A stretch of DNA of 64,000 nucleotides, taken from the NCBI GenBank assembly GCA_934899185.1, contig CAKXYI010000004.1:1-64000 (forward strand). The letters run 5' to 3'. Positions 7,964-16,996 of this stretch are shown in pieces. This DNA comes from an uncultured Lachnospiraceae bacterium (GTDB lineage Bacteria; Bacillota; Clostridia; Lachnospirales; Lachnospiraceae). The notes under the pieces were generated by a model, which was not told the DNA's origin, did not search any database, and was given only the letters and a program-made list of their open reading frames with translations. A program made the position numbers and the translations under genes. Each line of letters starts with the position of its first letter. Positions within the stretch are counted from its first letter, which is position 1.

Positions 7964-10327
7964 ATGGGAACTAAGTTAAAAGATATGGCATCTGTAGAGG
8001 CGATATTGAATGAGATGTCATTGGAAGAGAAAGCAAGTCTGGTGATAGGAGGATCGCCGATGAGTTCCATGGCAATGGAAGAGTATGGAATTCCCAGTAT
8101 ATGGACGAGTGACTGTTGTAATGGCTTAAATATTTTTCAATATACAGTAGAAAAGACCTATCGTGCGCTGGAGGCAGCAAAGAAGGAAAAAGGAGAAGAA
8201 TTTGATAGAGAGTCGTTTGGCACGATGGGCGGACTATTGGTGACCGTAAATGAAATGCAAAAAAAGGCAAAAGAAGAGGCGGCAGCTGGTGTAGAGAGAC
8301 AAAAGACGCATGATGTTATCAGTTATCCTACAGGAATTTCACAGGCAAGCACCTGGAATCCGCAAGTGGCAAATATATGTGCAAAAACAGTAGCAAAAGA
8401 ATTCGTTAAATATGGCGTGGATTTGATTCTGTCCCCAAATATTAATATTCATAGGGATCCGTTATGTGGTCGCCTTACAGAAAGTTATTCGGAAGATCCA
8501 TATCTGGTCAGTCGTATAGCCGAGGCAGTTGTCTGCGGTTTACAGGATGAAGGGGTTATTGCTGATCCAAAACATTTTGCGGCAAATTCACAGGAAAAAG
8601 ATCGTTTGAAGATTAATGAAAAGATTTCTATGCGTGCACTTCGAGAGATTTATCTGCCGGGCTTTAAAGCATGTATTGATGCCGGCGCGCTTACCGTTAT
8701 GAGTGCATATAATAAGATCAATGATGAGTCTTGCGCAATGAACAAGTGGCTTCTTACAGATGTTTTAAAAGATGAGTGGAAATTTGAAGGATGTGTAATT
8801 TCTGACTGGGGAGCTTCTTATGAACAGGTGCCTGCACTTGCGGCAGGAACAGATCTTACTATGCCGGGACCTCGTGGTATCCAGTGCATTTTGGATGCGA
8901 TTGCTGATGGAAGTTTGTCAGAAGAAGTTTTGAATGATTCTTGTCGTCGTATTATGTATGTAATTTTAAAGAGTGGCATGCTTGAAGAGAAAGAGGTGTC
9001 ATTTGACTTGGAAGAAGCAAAGCAAATTGTGGAAAATGCAGCTAGAGAAGCAATGATTCTGCTTAAGAATGACGGAACGCTTCCAGTACAATCAGAGCAG
9101 ACAAAGATTTGCTTTTATGGTAAGAGGGCAAAACAATTTGCGGCTAATTCAGAGGGAAGTGGTAAGGTACCTTCCAGTTTCATTAGCAATCCATATGACC
9201 GGGCTGTGGAAATCTTAGGAAGCGAAAATGTGTCATATCAAACACCATCAGAAGATACAACGTTATATGTTGTTGTTGTAGGAGCAGACGGACAGGAAGG
9301 GGCAGACCGATTAACAATGGACATGGATGTAGAGGATCAGGAAGCCTTACAAAATGCTATCCAAGCAGCAAAAGAGCATAATAGAAAACTGGTTCTGGTC
9401 TGCAACTCGTCAGGACCGATTACACTTACGGAATATATGCAGGACTGTAATGCAATTCTGTGCCCTTATTTTGCAGGACAGGCAGGAGGAAATGCCGTGA
9501 CAGATGCCATTTTTGGCTTATATAATCCGTCTGGAAAATTGACGGATACCTGGCCAAAAGCATATTGTGATACACCGTCATACAAGAACTATGGTGGAGA
9601 GAACAAAGAAGTCTGGTACGGAGAAGGTATCTATGTAGGATATCGATGGTATGATGCCAGAAAGATTGAACCACTCTTCCCATTTGGTTATGGACTTTCT
9701 TATACAAGTTTTGCGTTTTCCGATTTACAGGTAGAAAATACGGATGTGGAAAAAGAAGATATTATGGTGAAGGTTTCCGTAGAAAATACCGGTAATATGG
9801 CGGGAGCAGAAGTTGTGCAATTATATGTAGCTTCTCCAAAATCATCCTTTGACAAACCGGAAAAAGAATTAAAAGGATTTCAAAAGGTATATCTGCAGCC
9901 GGGAGAAAAAACTGAGGTTACGCTGACAGTGTCAAAGGAGGATCTTGCACATTATCACACTGCTTTGGAAGAGTTTGTGACAGAACCCGGAACCTATAGA
10001 ATTTTAGTTGGAAATTCGTCCAGAGATATTGCTTTATCGAAGGAAATCCAAGTGGTTTGTCATGATCCTTTTGGCTGGAATGTGATTACCGGCATCGGAA
10101 AACTGGTATCTAATCCAAAGGCTGTAGAAATCATGAACAAAGCAATCGGAGATGATATTAATCTTGTGGCAGCAGTCCCAATCCAGTATGCACCAGACTA
10201 TACATTAAAGGAATTATGGGAGACAGAAAGTTCGGCAATTTCAACGCTTTTTAACAGACAAGGTAAGACAGCAGAAGAGAAAAAGCAGGCATGGGATTAT
10301 ATTGTAAAAGAATTTAAAAAACTATGA
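7964..10327 (+). CDS. GH3 beta-glucosidase-type glycoside hydrolase
   Basis: Cytosolic retaining glycosidase of 787 residues, no signal peptide. Order of parts: (beta/alpha)8 barrel from ~20 with DVISYPTGISQAST and the substrate-binding KHFAANSQEKDR; nucleophile Asp in CVISDWGAS; an alpha/beta sandwich domain from ~340 (AMILLKNDGTLPVQ); and a C-terminal fibronectin III-like domain (VSVENTGNMAGAEVVQLYV). The start at 7964 follows GGAGG; the upstream ATG at 7940 covers the site and is rejected. A 20-bp gap leads to a GPH symporter, so the pair probably imports and hydrolyses a glucoside or similar. GH3 also includes xylosidases and arabinosidases, so the sugar is not certain. Confidence 0.9.
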   Translation: MGTKLKDMASVEAILNEMSLEEKASLVIGGSPMSSMAMEEYGIPSIWTSDCCNGLNIFQYTVEKTYRALEAAKKEKGEEFDRESFGTMGGLLVTVNEMQKKAKEEAAAGVERQKTHDVISYPTGISQASTWNPQVANICAKTVAKEFVKYGVDLILSPNINIHRDPLCGRLTESYSEDPYLVSRIAEAVVCGLQDEGVIADPKHFAANSQEKDRLKINEKISMRALREIYLPGFKACIDAGALTVMSAYNKINDESCAMNKWLLTDVLKDEWKFEGCVISDWGASYEQVPALAAGTDLTMPGPRGIQCILDAIADGSLSEEVLNDSCRRIMYVILKSGMLEEKEVSFDLEEAKQIVENAAREAMILLKNDGTLPVQSEQTKICFYGKRAKQFAANSEGSGKVPSSFISNPYDRAVEILGSENVSYQTPSEDTTLYVVVVGADGQEGADRLTMDMDVEDQEALQNAIQAAKEHNRKLVLVCNSSGPITLTEYMQDCNAILCPYFAGQAGGNAVTDAIFGLYNPSGKLTDTWPKAYCDTPSYKNYGGENKEVWYGEGIYVGYRWYDARKIEPLFPFGYGLSYTSFAFSDLQVENTDVEKEDIMVKVSVENTGNMAGAEVVQLYVASPKSSFDKPEKELKGFQKVYLQPGEKTEVTLTVSKEDLAHYHTALEEFVTEPGTYRILVGNSSRDIALSKEIQVVCHDPFGWNVITGIGKLVSNPKAVEIMNKAIGDDINLVAAVPIQYAPDYTLKELWETESSAISTLFNRQGKTAEEKKQAWDYIVKEFKKL

Positions 10328-10347
10328 TGGTAAAAGGAGGTTTTACT

Positions 10348-11703
10348 ATGGCAAAAAATAAAAAAGAAAGACCTTATGGCGTGACGAGTGGTGGGGAAAA
10401 ACTGGCGTACGCATTGGGAGATCTGGGATCGAATTTTGTATGGACTTTTTGTTCTTCCTGGCTGACTTTATACTATACAGACAGTGTTTTATTAGCTGCG
10501 GGTATGGTAGGAACAATGATGTTAATCTTACGCTTATTTGATGGCGTTAGTGATATCCTATTTGGGATTATGATAGAAAAGACGCATACTAAAATGGGGA
10601 AAGCAAGACCATGGTTTGGTGCAAGTATTATCCCTTTGGTTGTAACCCAGTTATTGGTTTATAATGTGCCTTCGCAGGCATCTTTAGGTACAAAAACAGT
10701 ATGGGTTATTGTGACATATTTCCTTCTGACGGTTGTTTTTTATACAATCAATAATCTGAGTTATCATGCTATGTTATCCCGTTTCAGTCTGGATCCGGAT
10801 GACAGATCTAAAGTGAGTTCTGTGAGAGGTATCTTTGCCTTTCTTGCAGGATTGCTCTTATCAATTATGACACCGGCCATCCTAAATGGAAATGGTGGGT
10901 CTAAGGTGCAGGCAGCATGGACAAAAACAGCATTGATTTTCTCTATTCTCTGTTTGGTTTTGCAGGCAATTACGTTCTTTACCGTGAAAGAAAAAAGAGA
11001 TGTTGGCGAAGACAACACAGCAGAAATGCCACATGGTGATATTAAGGTAGGCCTCAAGGCATTGCTTCACACAAAGTATTTTTACATTTCTATCATTGTT
11101 TTTGTATGTACTTATATTTTAAATGGACTGGTTTTGGCAGCACACGTTTATTTTACAAGAGATGTGCTTGGTAACGCAGATTTCTACAGTATTGTTGCGA
11201 TTGTCAGTGTTGTGTCTACTATCATTGGAATTGCGATTGCTCCGAAAATGTTTGTAAAACTTACGAAACGCAAAACACTGATGTTGGGTTCCGTTATTTA
11301 TATTGTAGGTTGTGTCGTTGGATTACTTGGTGCGCGAAACCTGCTGTCCGTATTATTGGCTACAGCGATTACCGGCATTGGTCTGGCACCTTATGTTACT
11401 GGAATCTTTACTTTTGCTCCGGATATTGTTGATTTACTGGAAATACAGACAGGGGAAAGATTTGAAGGAATGGTTACTGCTGTCAACAGCGTTGGTGTCA
11501 AAGTCGGAACGGGACTGGCATCTGCCTTTCTTGGATGGGGACTTGCCATTGGTCAATATAATGGAGCCCTTGATGTACAGCCGGCATCGGTTGCAACTGC
11601 AGAAACGGCATTGATTTATGGCCTTCCAATTCTGATGTGTATCATTTGCATCGTGGCAATGGCATTCTGGGATATCCAAAAAGTATTACATCAGGAACAT
11701 TAG
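10348..11703 (+). CDS. GPH-family (MelB-like) sugar:cation symporter
   Basis: 451-residue, ~12-segment membrane transporter of the glycoside-pentoside-hexuronide family. The family opening GEKLAYALGDLGSNFVWTF and the loop motif THTKMGKARPWFG are present. The start at 10348 follows AAAGGAGG; the ATG at 10324 overlaps the GH3 stop and lies upstream of the site, so it is rejected. GPH proteins take up small glycosides or sugars with H+ or Na+. Pairing with the GH3 enzyme suggests a beta-glycoside as cargo. Confidence 0.9.
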   Translation: MAKNKKERPYGVTSGGEKLAYALGDLGSNFVWTFCSSWLTLYYTDSVLLAAGMVGTMMLILRLFDGVSDILFGIMIEKTHTKMGKARPWFGASIIPLVVTQLLVYNVPSQASLGTKTVWVIVTYFLLTVVFYTINNLSYHAMLSRFSLDPDDRSKVSSVRGIFAFLAGLLLSIMTPAILNGNGGSKVQAAWTKTALIFSILCLVLQAITFFTVKEKRDVGEDNTAEMPHGDIKVGLKALLHTKYFYISIIVFVCTYILNGLVLAAHVYFTRDVLGNADFYSIVAIVSVVSTIIGIAIAPKMFVKLTKRKTLMLGSVIYIVGCVVGLLGARNLLSVLLATAITGIGLAPYVTGIFTFAPDIVDLLEIQTGERFEGMVTAVNSVGVKVGTGLASAFLGWGLAIGQYNGALDVQPASVATAETALIYGLPILMCIICIVAMAFWDIQKVLHQEH

Positions 11704-11711
11704 GAAAATTT

Positions 11712-12671
11712 TTATAAATATTTGCGATATTGGGTGGGTGTCATGCCCACCCGTTTTTTAAACAGATTCGTAAAGTTGTTTATATCATGGATACCAATCT
11801 CGTGTGCTATGGCATAGACGGGGAGAGTGGTGTTTTTTAAAAGCGATTTGGCACGTTCTATGCGCAGAGAGATGATGTACTCATTCGGTGAATATCCAGT
11901 GTGCTTTTTGAATTCTCTGGAAAGGTAAAATTTGCTTGTGTTGGCAAATGCCGCAAGAGAGTCCAGTGTTAGCGGCTGTGCAAAATTACTCTCGATATAT
12001 TTGACGAGATAACGAATGTTATCAGGCGTATCATGTAAAACATTGCTGGCATGTGAGAGGATTAACAGGTGGTTTAACAATTGGTCGATACAGGATGAGG
12101 CTTGCCAGTCGCGATAGTATTGGGGATCTTGATAGGTCTTGAGAAGCTTATAGATATCCTGATGTAGCTGACCATTAAGCTCTTCATGAAAAACCGGCTC
12201 ATAATGTTCCTGAAACATTTCATAGAAAACCGGCAGCAGAATTCCGTTTATATGTAGTACACCGGTATCCCAATGGTTTCCCTCAACCTGATAAAGATGG
12301 TAGTTCATGCAATTGATAAAGAAACCATCACCGGTTTTTAACGGGTAGGTTTTGCCTTCGTATGTAAGGGAACCGCTACCGTCATAAGTATAAAGTAATA
12401 AAAACGAATCAAAACCGGAACGCTCTGTAAAGGAGCCAAACTGATAATGAAAAATATCAAAGTCCTGCATATAGAAGAGATTCTGTCTGGCAAAATCGGA
12501 AATAGGTGGGCGCTGGAAAGCATCTACACTTCCGGAAATACAAAAATTGGTATTGCGCACAGCAGCCTGGTTTACATCTGCAGTCAGACGATTGGTGTCG
12601 ATGTGTTTGGAGGATAAGCGCCCTTGTGACACGGTAGTCAAAAAATGAATGTCGGGGAACAGGTTTTCCAT
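11712..12671 (-). CDS. AraC-family regulator with cupin-like sensor domain
   Basis: 319 residues. The N-terminal part has a cupin-like AraC ligand domain around FLLLYTYDGSGSLTYEGKTY and GDGFFINCMNYHLYQ. The C-terminal AraC DNA-binding domain begins near SNFAQPLTLDSLAAFANTSK and ends in KKRVGMTPTQYRKYL. A strong AAAGGAGG precedes the ATG. It is divergent from the operon starting at 12870, across ~198 bp in which no convincing promoter or repeat was identified. Likely regulates that operon. Confidence 0.87.
   Translation of the reverse strand: MENLFPDIHFLTTVSQGRLSSKHIDTNRLTADVNQAAVRNTNFCISGSVDAFQRPPISDFARQNLFYMQDFDIFHYQFGSFTERSGFDSFLLLYTYDGSGSLTYEGKTYPLKTGDGFFINCMNYHLYQVEGNHWDTGVLHINGILLPVFYEMFQEHYEPVFHEELNGQLHQDIYKLLKTYQDPQYYRDWQASSCIDQLLNHLLILSHASNVLHDTPDNIRYLVKYIESNFAQPLTLDSLAAFANTSKFYLSREFKKHTGYSPNEYIISLRIERAKSLLKNTTLPVYAIAHEIGIHDINNFTNLFKKRVGMTPTQYRKYL
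11732..11759 (+). terminator. Terminator of GH3-GPH operon, inside convergent AraC gene
   Basis: GGGTGGG (11732-11738) and CCCACCC (11746-11752) form a perfect 7-bp stem with a 7-base loop, followed by G and TTTTTT. The same bases encode the GMTPT motif at the end of the opposite-strand regulator. Confidence 0.8.
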
Positions 12672-12869
12672 GAGAATGCCTCCTTTAAGGTATTTTTTAT
12701 TATCATAACAGATAGATTAAAAAAAGCAAGATAATATGATAAGACAACAAGATGACATGAGATAAACAAGCTTTGGAGAAGTAAGATAAGTATAGAAAAA
12801 TACAAGAGTCTGGTATCGCATAGCAATGTGGAGAAGGTAAATGATGCCAGACAGAATGGAGAGAACAAT

Positions 12870-14366
12870 ATGAAAAGAAAAGAACGTGACATGTCCCCAA
12901 ATGCAAAAATTGGCACGGGAGAAAAACTGGCCTATGGATTTGGAGGCTCTTTTGGCGCTAGTGCCGTCAATTTTTTTACTGCTGGTTTTATTCTGATTTT
13001 TTATACAGAGATTATGAAGGTTGACCCGCTTCTGGCATCTTCTGTTATTGGTATATCCAAATTGCTGGATGGTCTGTCTGACCTTGTGGCGGGTAGAATC
13101 CTGGATAATACCCATCATAAAATGGGAAAAGCCAGAATATGGCTGCTCCGAATGATACCATTTACCATCGTATCTGTTTTTTCGATTTATCTGATGCCAA
13201 TGAACATGGGAAAAGCAGCTCAGGCGGTATATATGTTTATTACATATAATCTTGCATCAACTGTCTGCTATACGATGGTGTATGTGGCTTATATGACGCT
13301 TAACGGTCTGATCACGACAGATCAGAAGACGCGAGGTATGAATGCAGGATTGCAGATGATGGGAGCCGTACTTCTATCTGTTCTTGGTAATGCCACGATT
13401 ATCACTTTCTTACATAAGTTTAGCGGGGACGTTCAGCATTCTGCCTATGGTGACCGTCGCGGGTGGCTCATGGTTGTGCTGATTTATATGATTATTTATG
13501 TTGTCAGCGAACTGATTTTGATCTACGGCACCAGAGAACGCGTGAAGGAAAATACCGGAGTAATGGAAACACAGGAAGAGATGACAGAAGATGAGAAAAA
13601 GAAGGCACATGAAAAATCTTTAAATGTTCCTTTCCTGCTGACGATGAAAGCCCTTTTTACCAACAAATACTGGATTATCAATCTGGTGTGTGGACTCGTG
13701 ATCAGTTTTTTGATGGGCTTGGAATCAACGGTTGCATCTTTGATTTGCACCTATGTATTAAAGGACGTGGCTTTCTATCAGGTGTCTGCTTCTGTTAATG
13801 CGGTTGCCATGTTGCTTTCTATGCTGCTTGGCTTTGTTTTGCTTCGTAAAATGGGCAAGAGAAACGCAGTTTTACTGGGACTTGCTATCCGCGTTGGTGG
13901 TGGACTGGTTATGGCAGTTAATATTAGCAAGATGACAATTCTGCTTGGTGGTGTTATGGCAGGTATTGGATATGGTATTGCCGGTTGTGCATTTGCATCT
14001 GTCATCCAGGATACGTTGACATATGGCGAGTGGAAAAATGGTTTTAGTATGATTGGCATGGGAAATGCAGCCAATTCGTTCTGCAACAAAGTGGGAAATA
14101 GTCTGGGTACAATTGTCATGGGAGCTATTATGTCAGCTACCGGATATGTGGCTGGACTTGCCGTGCAGCCTGCCAGTGCTATCATGGGATTTAAGGCGAT
14201 TTATATTTATATTCCACTTGTTTTGGAATTTGTAGCTATTATTGCAGTCACCCGATATGATTTGGATAAATTTTATGATGATATCCAAAAGGATCTCGAA
14301 GAAGGAAAGTATGCGCCGGGTGTGACCTCATATTTTGAAAAGAAAGCACAGGGAGAAGATAAATAA
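12870..14366 (+). CDS. GPH-family sugar:cation symporter
   Basis: 498-residue multi-pass transporter. GEKLAYGFGGSFGASAVNFF and the cytoplasmic loop THHKMGKARIWLL identify the family. The start at 12870 is preceded by GGAG with 8-base spacing; upstream ATG 12828 lacks a site, and ATG 12891 is a weaker alternative. A charged central loop (EEMTEDEKKKAHEKSLN, ~residue 245) separates the two six-helix halves. Only two bases separate it from the tannase-family gene, so its cargo may be an esterified aromatic glycoside. That substrate is inference from context. Confidence 0.9.
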   Translation: MKRKERDMSPNAKIGTGEKLAYGFGGSFGASAVNFFTAGFILIFYTEIMKVDPLLASSVIGISKLLDGLSDLVAGRILDNTHHKMGKARIWLLRMIPFTIVSVFSIYLMPMNMGKAAQAVYMFITYNLASTVCYTMVYVAYMTLNGLITTDQKTRGMNAGLQMMGAVLLSVLGNATIITFLHKFSGDVQHSAYGDRRGWLMVVLIYMIIYVVSELILIYGTRERVKENTGVMETQEEMTEDEKKKAHEKSLNVPFLLTMKALFTNKYWIINLVCGLVISFLMGLESTVASLICTYVLKDVAFYQVSASVNAVAMLLSMLLGFVLLRKMGKRNAVLLGLAIRVGGGLVMAVNISKMTILLGGVMAGIGYGIAGCAFASVIQDTLTYGEWKNGFSMIGMGNAANSFCNKVGNSLGTIVMGAIMSATGYVAGLAVQPASAIMGFKAIYIYIPLVLEFVAIIAVTRYDLDKFYDDIQKDLEEGKYAPGVTSYFEKKAQGEDK

Positions 14367-14368
14367 TC

Positions 14369-15937
14369 ATGCTGGAAAAAGATAAAATTCAATTTTTTGA
14401 CACATCTACGTTGAAAAATACAGAAGGTATAGACAAGAGGGCAGAGGTATCCTATATCAGAAAGGAATTAGAACGTAGATTTCCGGGCGAAGTTTTTAAC
14501 CGGATTCAGGTATCTTTTAACGATACCGGCAGATATCAGGCAAAGGTAAGCCTGATTGAGAAGTTTTTTGGTGGTGGCAAGCCAATCGAGAATCTGCCGC
14601 CTTATTACGAGGTGGAACTCTTTCACAAGACGGGGGATTACGAAGAACAGCTTATCGTCTGGAGTCCTTTGGCATGGAATGACCGCTTTGCCGGTACCGC
14701 CGGTGGTGGAACCGGTATAGGCGGCAGGGGGTATCTGACCAGACCGAATAATACCCAGAGAGGCTGGACCGTACCATTTGCAGTTATGAATGGATTTTCA
14801 GCCGCTACTATGTATGCGGGAAATATCGAGGGCTGGAATGACCACACGATTGATTCCAAGACAGGAGAATTGCAACAGGATTTATATGAAAACTGGCGTT
14901 TGCGCAGTACACATAACATGACAATGTTTGGAAAAGCCGTGACAGAGATTTTGCACGACCGTCCAATACGCTATTCTTATATGAATGGTGGTTCCGGCGG
15001 TGGCAGACAGTGTCTGATGGAGGTGCAGAATTATCCGGAGGATTATGATGGTGTGTGGGCATCCTGTCCGGCAATTAACTGGCATAAGTTTCTGCTGGGT
15101 GGATATTGGCCGGAAGTTGTGATGCAGGAACAGAATCATTTTCTGAATGCAAAAAAGAATCAGTTCTTTTTGGAAGCAGTCTGGAATGAAAATGGTGGAC
15201 GGGACAAGTATTTCCATCTGGATACATGTAAGGATTTTGATCCATACAGGTATGTGGGAACGAAGACAAAAGGTGGTATCATTACGGATCAGGATGCCGC
15301 GGTTATGAAAGAAATCTTGGATGGTCCGCGAAGAGCAAATGGAGAACAGATGTGGTATGGCTTCCGCCCGGGTGTACAGAACTGGCAGTGTGTAATTCCA
15401 ATTGGCACCTACTACTATCCACTTTTTGGACATCGGATCAAGCCATTTGCATTAGGACCGATTTATGTACGATGGATTACGAATCATCCGAAAGATAATT
15501 TCAAGCATATGACAAGAAAACAATATGAAACTTTATACGATACAGGACTGGAAAAGTTTTCTGACAATCTGGGTGATAATCCGGCTATTGATGCATTCGT
15601 TGAACATGGCGGAAAACTGATGATAGATCATGGTATAGATGATCCTCTGATTCCGGTAGATGGCACATTAGATTATTTGCAGAAAGTCAAGAAGCATTTC
15701 GGTGGTTGGAAAGCATTGGACAAGTTCCTGCGTGTTTACATCACGCCGGGGGATAATCATGGGAATTGTCAGGGGAATGGTCCTGGTCTGACAGAGTCGG
15801 ATGGTATGCGTGCTCTGATGGCATGGGTAGAAGATGGGTGTGCACCCGAAGAAATGCGGAAGGTTCGCGTAGACAGGAAAACAGGTGAGACTTTGGAAGA
15901 AGGGATGGAAGCCCCTTTTCGTTTGGAGAATGAATAA
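14369..15937 (+). CDS. Tannase/feruloyl esterase family protein, cytosolic
   Basis: 522-residue alpha/beta hydrolase without signal peptide. The nucleophile region YMNGGSGGGRQCLMEVQNYP, followed by DYDGVWASCPAINW, matches the tannase family block. The acid is probably Asp in MIDHGIDDPLIPVDGT and the base His in TPGDNHGNCQGNGPG. Known fungal and bacterial members have Cys directly before the Ser and directly after the His, joined as a disulfide; here these positions are Gly and Gly, so that bridge is absent, as would suit a cytosolic enzyme. Likely removes aromatic acyl groups from imported compounds. Sits between a symporter and a GH43-like gene in one tight operon. Confidence 0.8.
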   Translation: MLEKDKIQFFDTSTLKNTEGIDKRAEVSYIRKELERRFPGEVFNRIQVSFNDTGRYQAKVSLIEKFFGGGKPIENLPPYYEVELFHKTGDYEEQLIVWSPLAWNDRFAGTAGGGTGIGGRGYLTRPNNTQRGWTVPFAVMNGFSAATMYAGNIEGWNDHTIDSKTGELQQDLYENWRLRSTHNMTMFGKAVTEILHDRPIRYSYMNGGSGGGRQCLMEVQNYPEDYDGVWASCPAINWHKFLLGGYWPEVVMQEQNHFLNAKKNQFFLEAVWNENGGRDKYFHLDTCKDFDPYRYVGTKTKGGIITDQDAAVMKEILDGPRRANGEQMWYGFRPGVQNWQCVIPIGTYYYPLFGHRIKPFALGPIYVRWITNHPKDNFKHMTRKQYETLYDTGLEKFSDNLGDNPAIDAFVEHGGKLMIDHGIDDPLIPVDGTLDYLQKVKKHFGGWKALDKFLRVYITPGDNHGNCQGNGPGLTESDGMRALMAWVEDGCAPEEMRKVRVDRKTGETLEEGMEAPFRLENE

Positions 15938-16978
15938 ATGGGAGAATTTATACCAGGTGGTGTATGGCTCGATACCAATGGTAAACGTATCCAGGCACAT
16001 GGAGGTTCTGTAATCTGCATCAATCATGTTTATTATTGGTACGGGGAGAACAAGGAAAAAACGGACGGAAAAAATGGTATCTGGCATTGGGGGGTAAGGT
16101 GTTATAAATCCTCCGACTTATATAATTGGGAGGATTGTGGCATCATTATTCCGCCGGATACGGAAAATCCGGAGTCTCCCCTATATCCTGAAAATTGCAT
16201 GGACAGACCGCATATCATTTACAACCAAAAAAGAAAAAAATTTATCTGTTGGCTCAAAATCATGGAAAAGGATGGAAGTCAGAGTGAAACGATTTTGGAA
16301 GCAGACGATATATTAGGCCCTTATCAGATTATTCGTACGGGATTACGTCCTTTGGGAATGAGTGCGGGTGACTTTGATTTGGCTGTGGCAGAGGATGGAA
16401 AGGCATATTATTATTTTGAAAGGGTTCATAGTGAACTGATCTGCGCAGATTTAACAGAGGATTATACGAATGTGACGGGGTATTACAGTACCCATTTTCC
16501 GAGACTATATCCGCCTTTTGTAAGAGAGGCACCAGCACACTTTATGCGAAATGGAAAGCATTACCTGATTACTTCGGGAACGACGGGCTATTATCCAAAT
16601 CCATCCGAGGTGGCTGTGGCAGATACCTGGCATGGTCCATATAGAGAACTGGGACTTATTCACAGGCAGGATGAGAGTAAGACTTCTTTTCATTCCCAAA
16701 TTTCATCCGTATTCAAGGTGGAAGGGAAAAAGGATTTGTATATCGCGTGTGCTGATCGCTGGCTTCCGGAGCATATGGATCGGAAATATGAAAATTACAG
16801 TCGGATTTTTGAACTTTTGTTTTCGGGGCGTAGGGATGAAATCAGTCCGGATATGATGGGAGAGGCAGTAGTAGAGAATACAGCAATCGCAGATTATGTC
16901 TGGCTGCCTATTCTTTTCGATGGAGACAGACCATATATAAAATGGATGGATACGTGGTCATTGGATGATTTTACATAG
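15938..16978 (+). CDS. GH43-like five-bladed beta-propeller glycosidase
   Basis: 346 residues, no signal peptide. Beta-propeller features typical of GH43/GH117-type clans are repeated aromatic strands and acidic motifs: the N-terminal QAHGGSVICINHVYYWYGEN, the MDRPHIIYNQ and AGDFDLAVAEDGKAYYYFE blades, and REAPAHFMRNGKHYL. The Asp and Glu in the second and third motifs are candidate catalytic residues. It starts immediately after the tannase-family stop. Possible activities include galactosidase, arabinofuranosidase or related exo-acting hydrolysis; none can be chosen from sequence alone. Confidence 0.72.
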   Translation: MGEFIPGGVWLDTNGKRIQAHGGSVICINHVYYWYGENKEKTDGKNGIWHWGVRCYKSSDLYNWEDCGIIIPPDTENPESPLYPENCMDRPHIIYNQKRKKFICWLKIMEKDGSQSETILEADDILGPYQIIRTGLRPLGMSAGDFDLAVAEDGKAYYYFERVHSELICADLTEDYTNVTGYYSTHFPRLYPPFVREAPAHFMRNGKHYLITSGTTGYYPNPSEVAVADTWHGPYRELGLIHRQDESKTSFHSQISSVFKVEGKKDLYIACADRWLPEHMDRKYENYSRIFELLFSGRRDEISPDMMGEAVVENTAIADYVWLPILFDGDRPYIKWMDTWSLDDFT

Positions 16979-16996
16979 TGTGTGGGAGGTAAATCA

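Noticed and set aside
14882..15433. 183-codon minus-strand frame inside the tannase-family gene
   Set aside because: The plus-strand product has family motifs along its whole length; the antisense frame has none.
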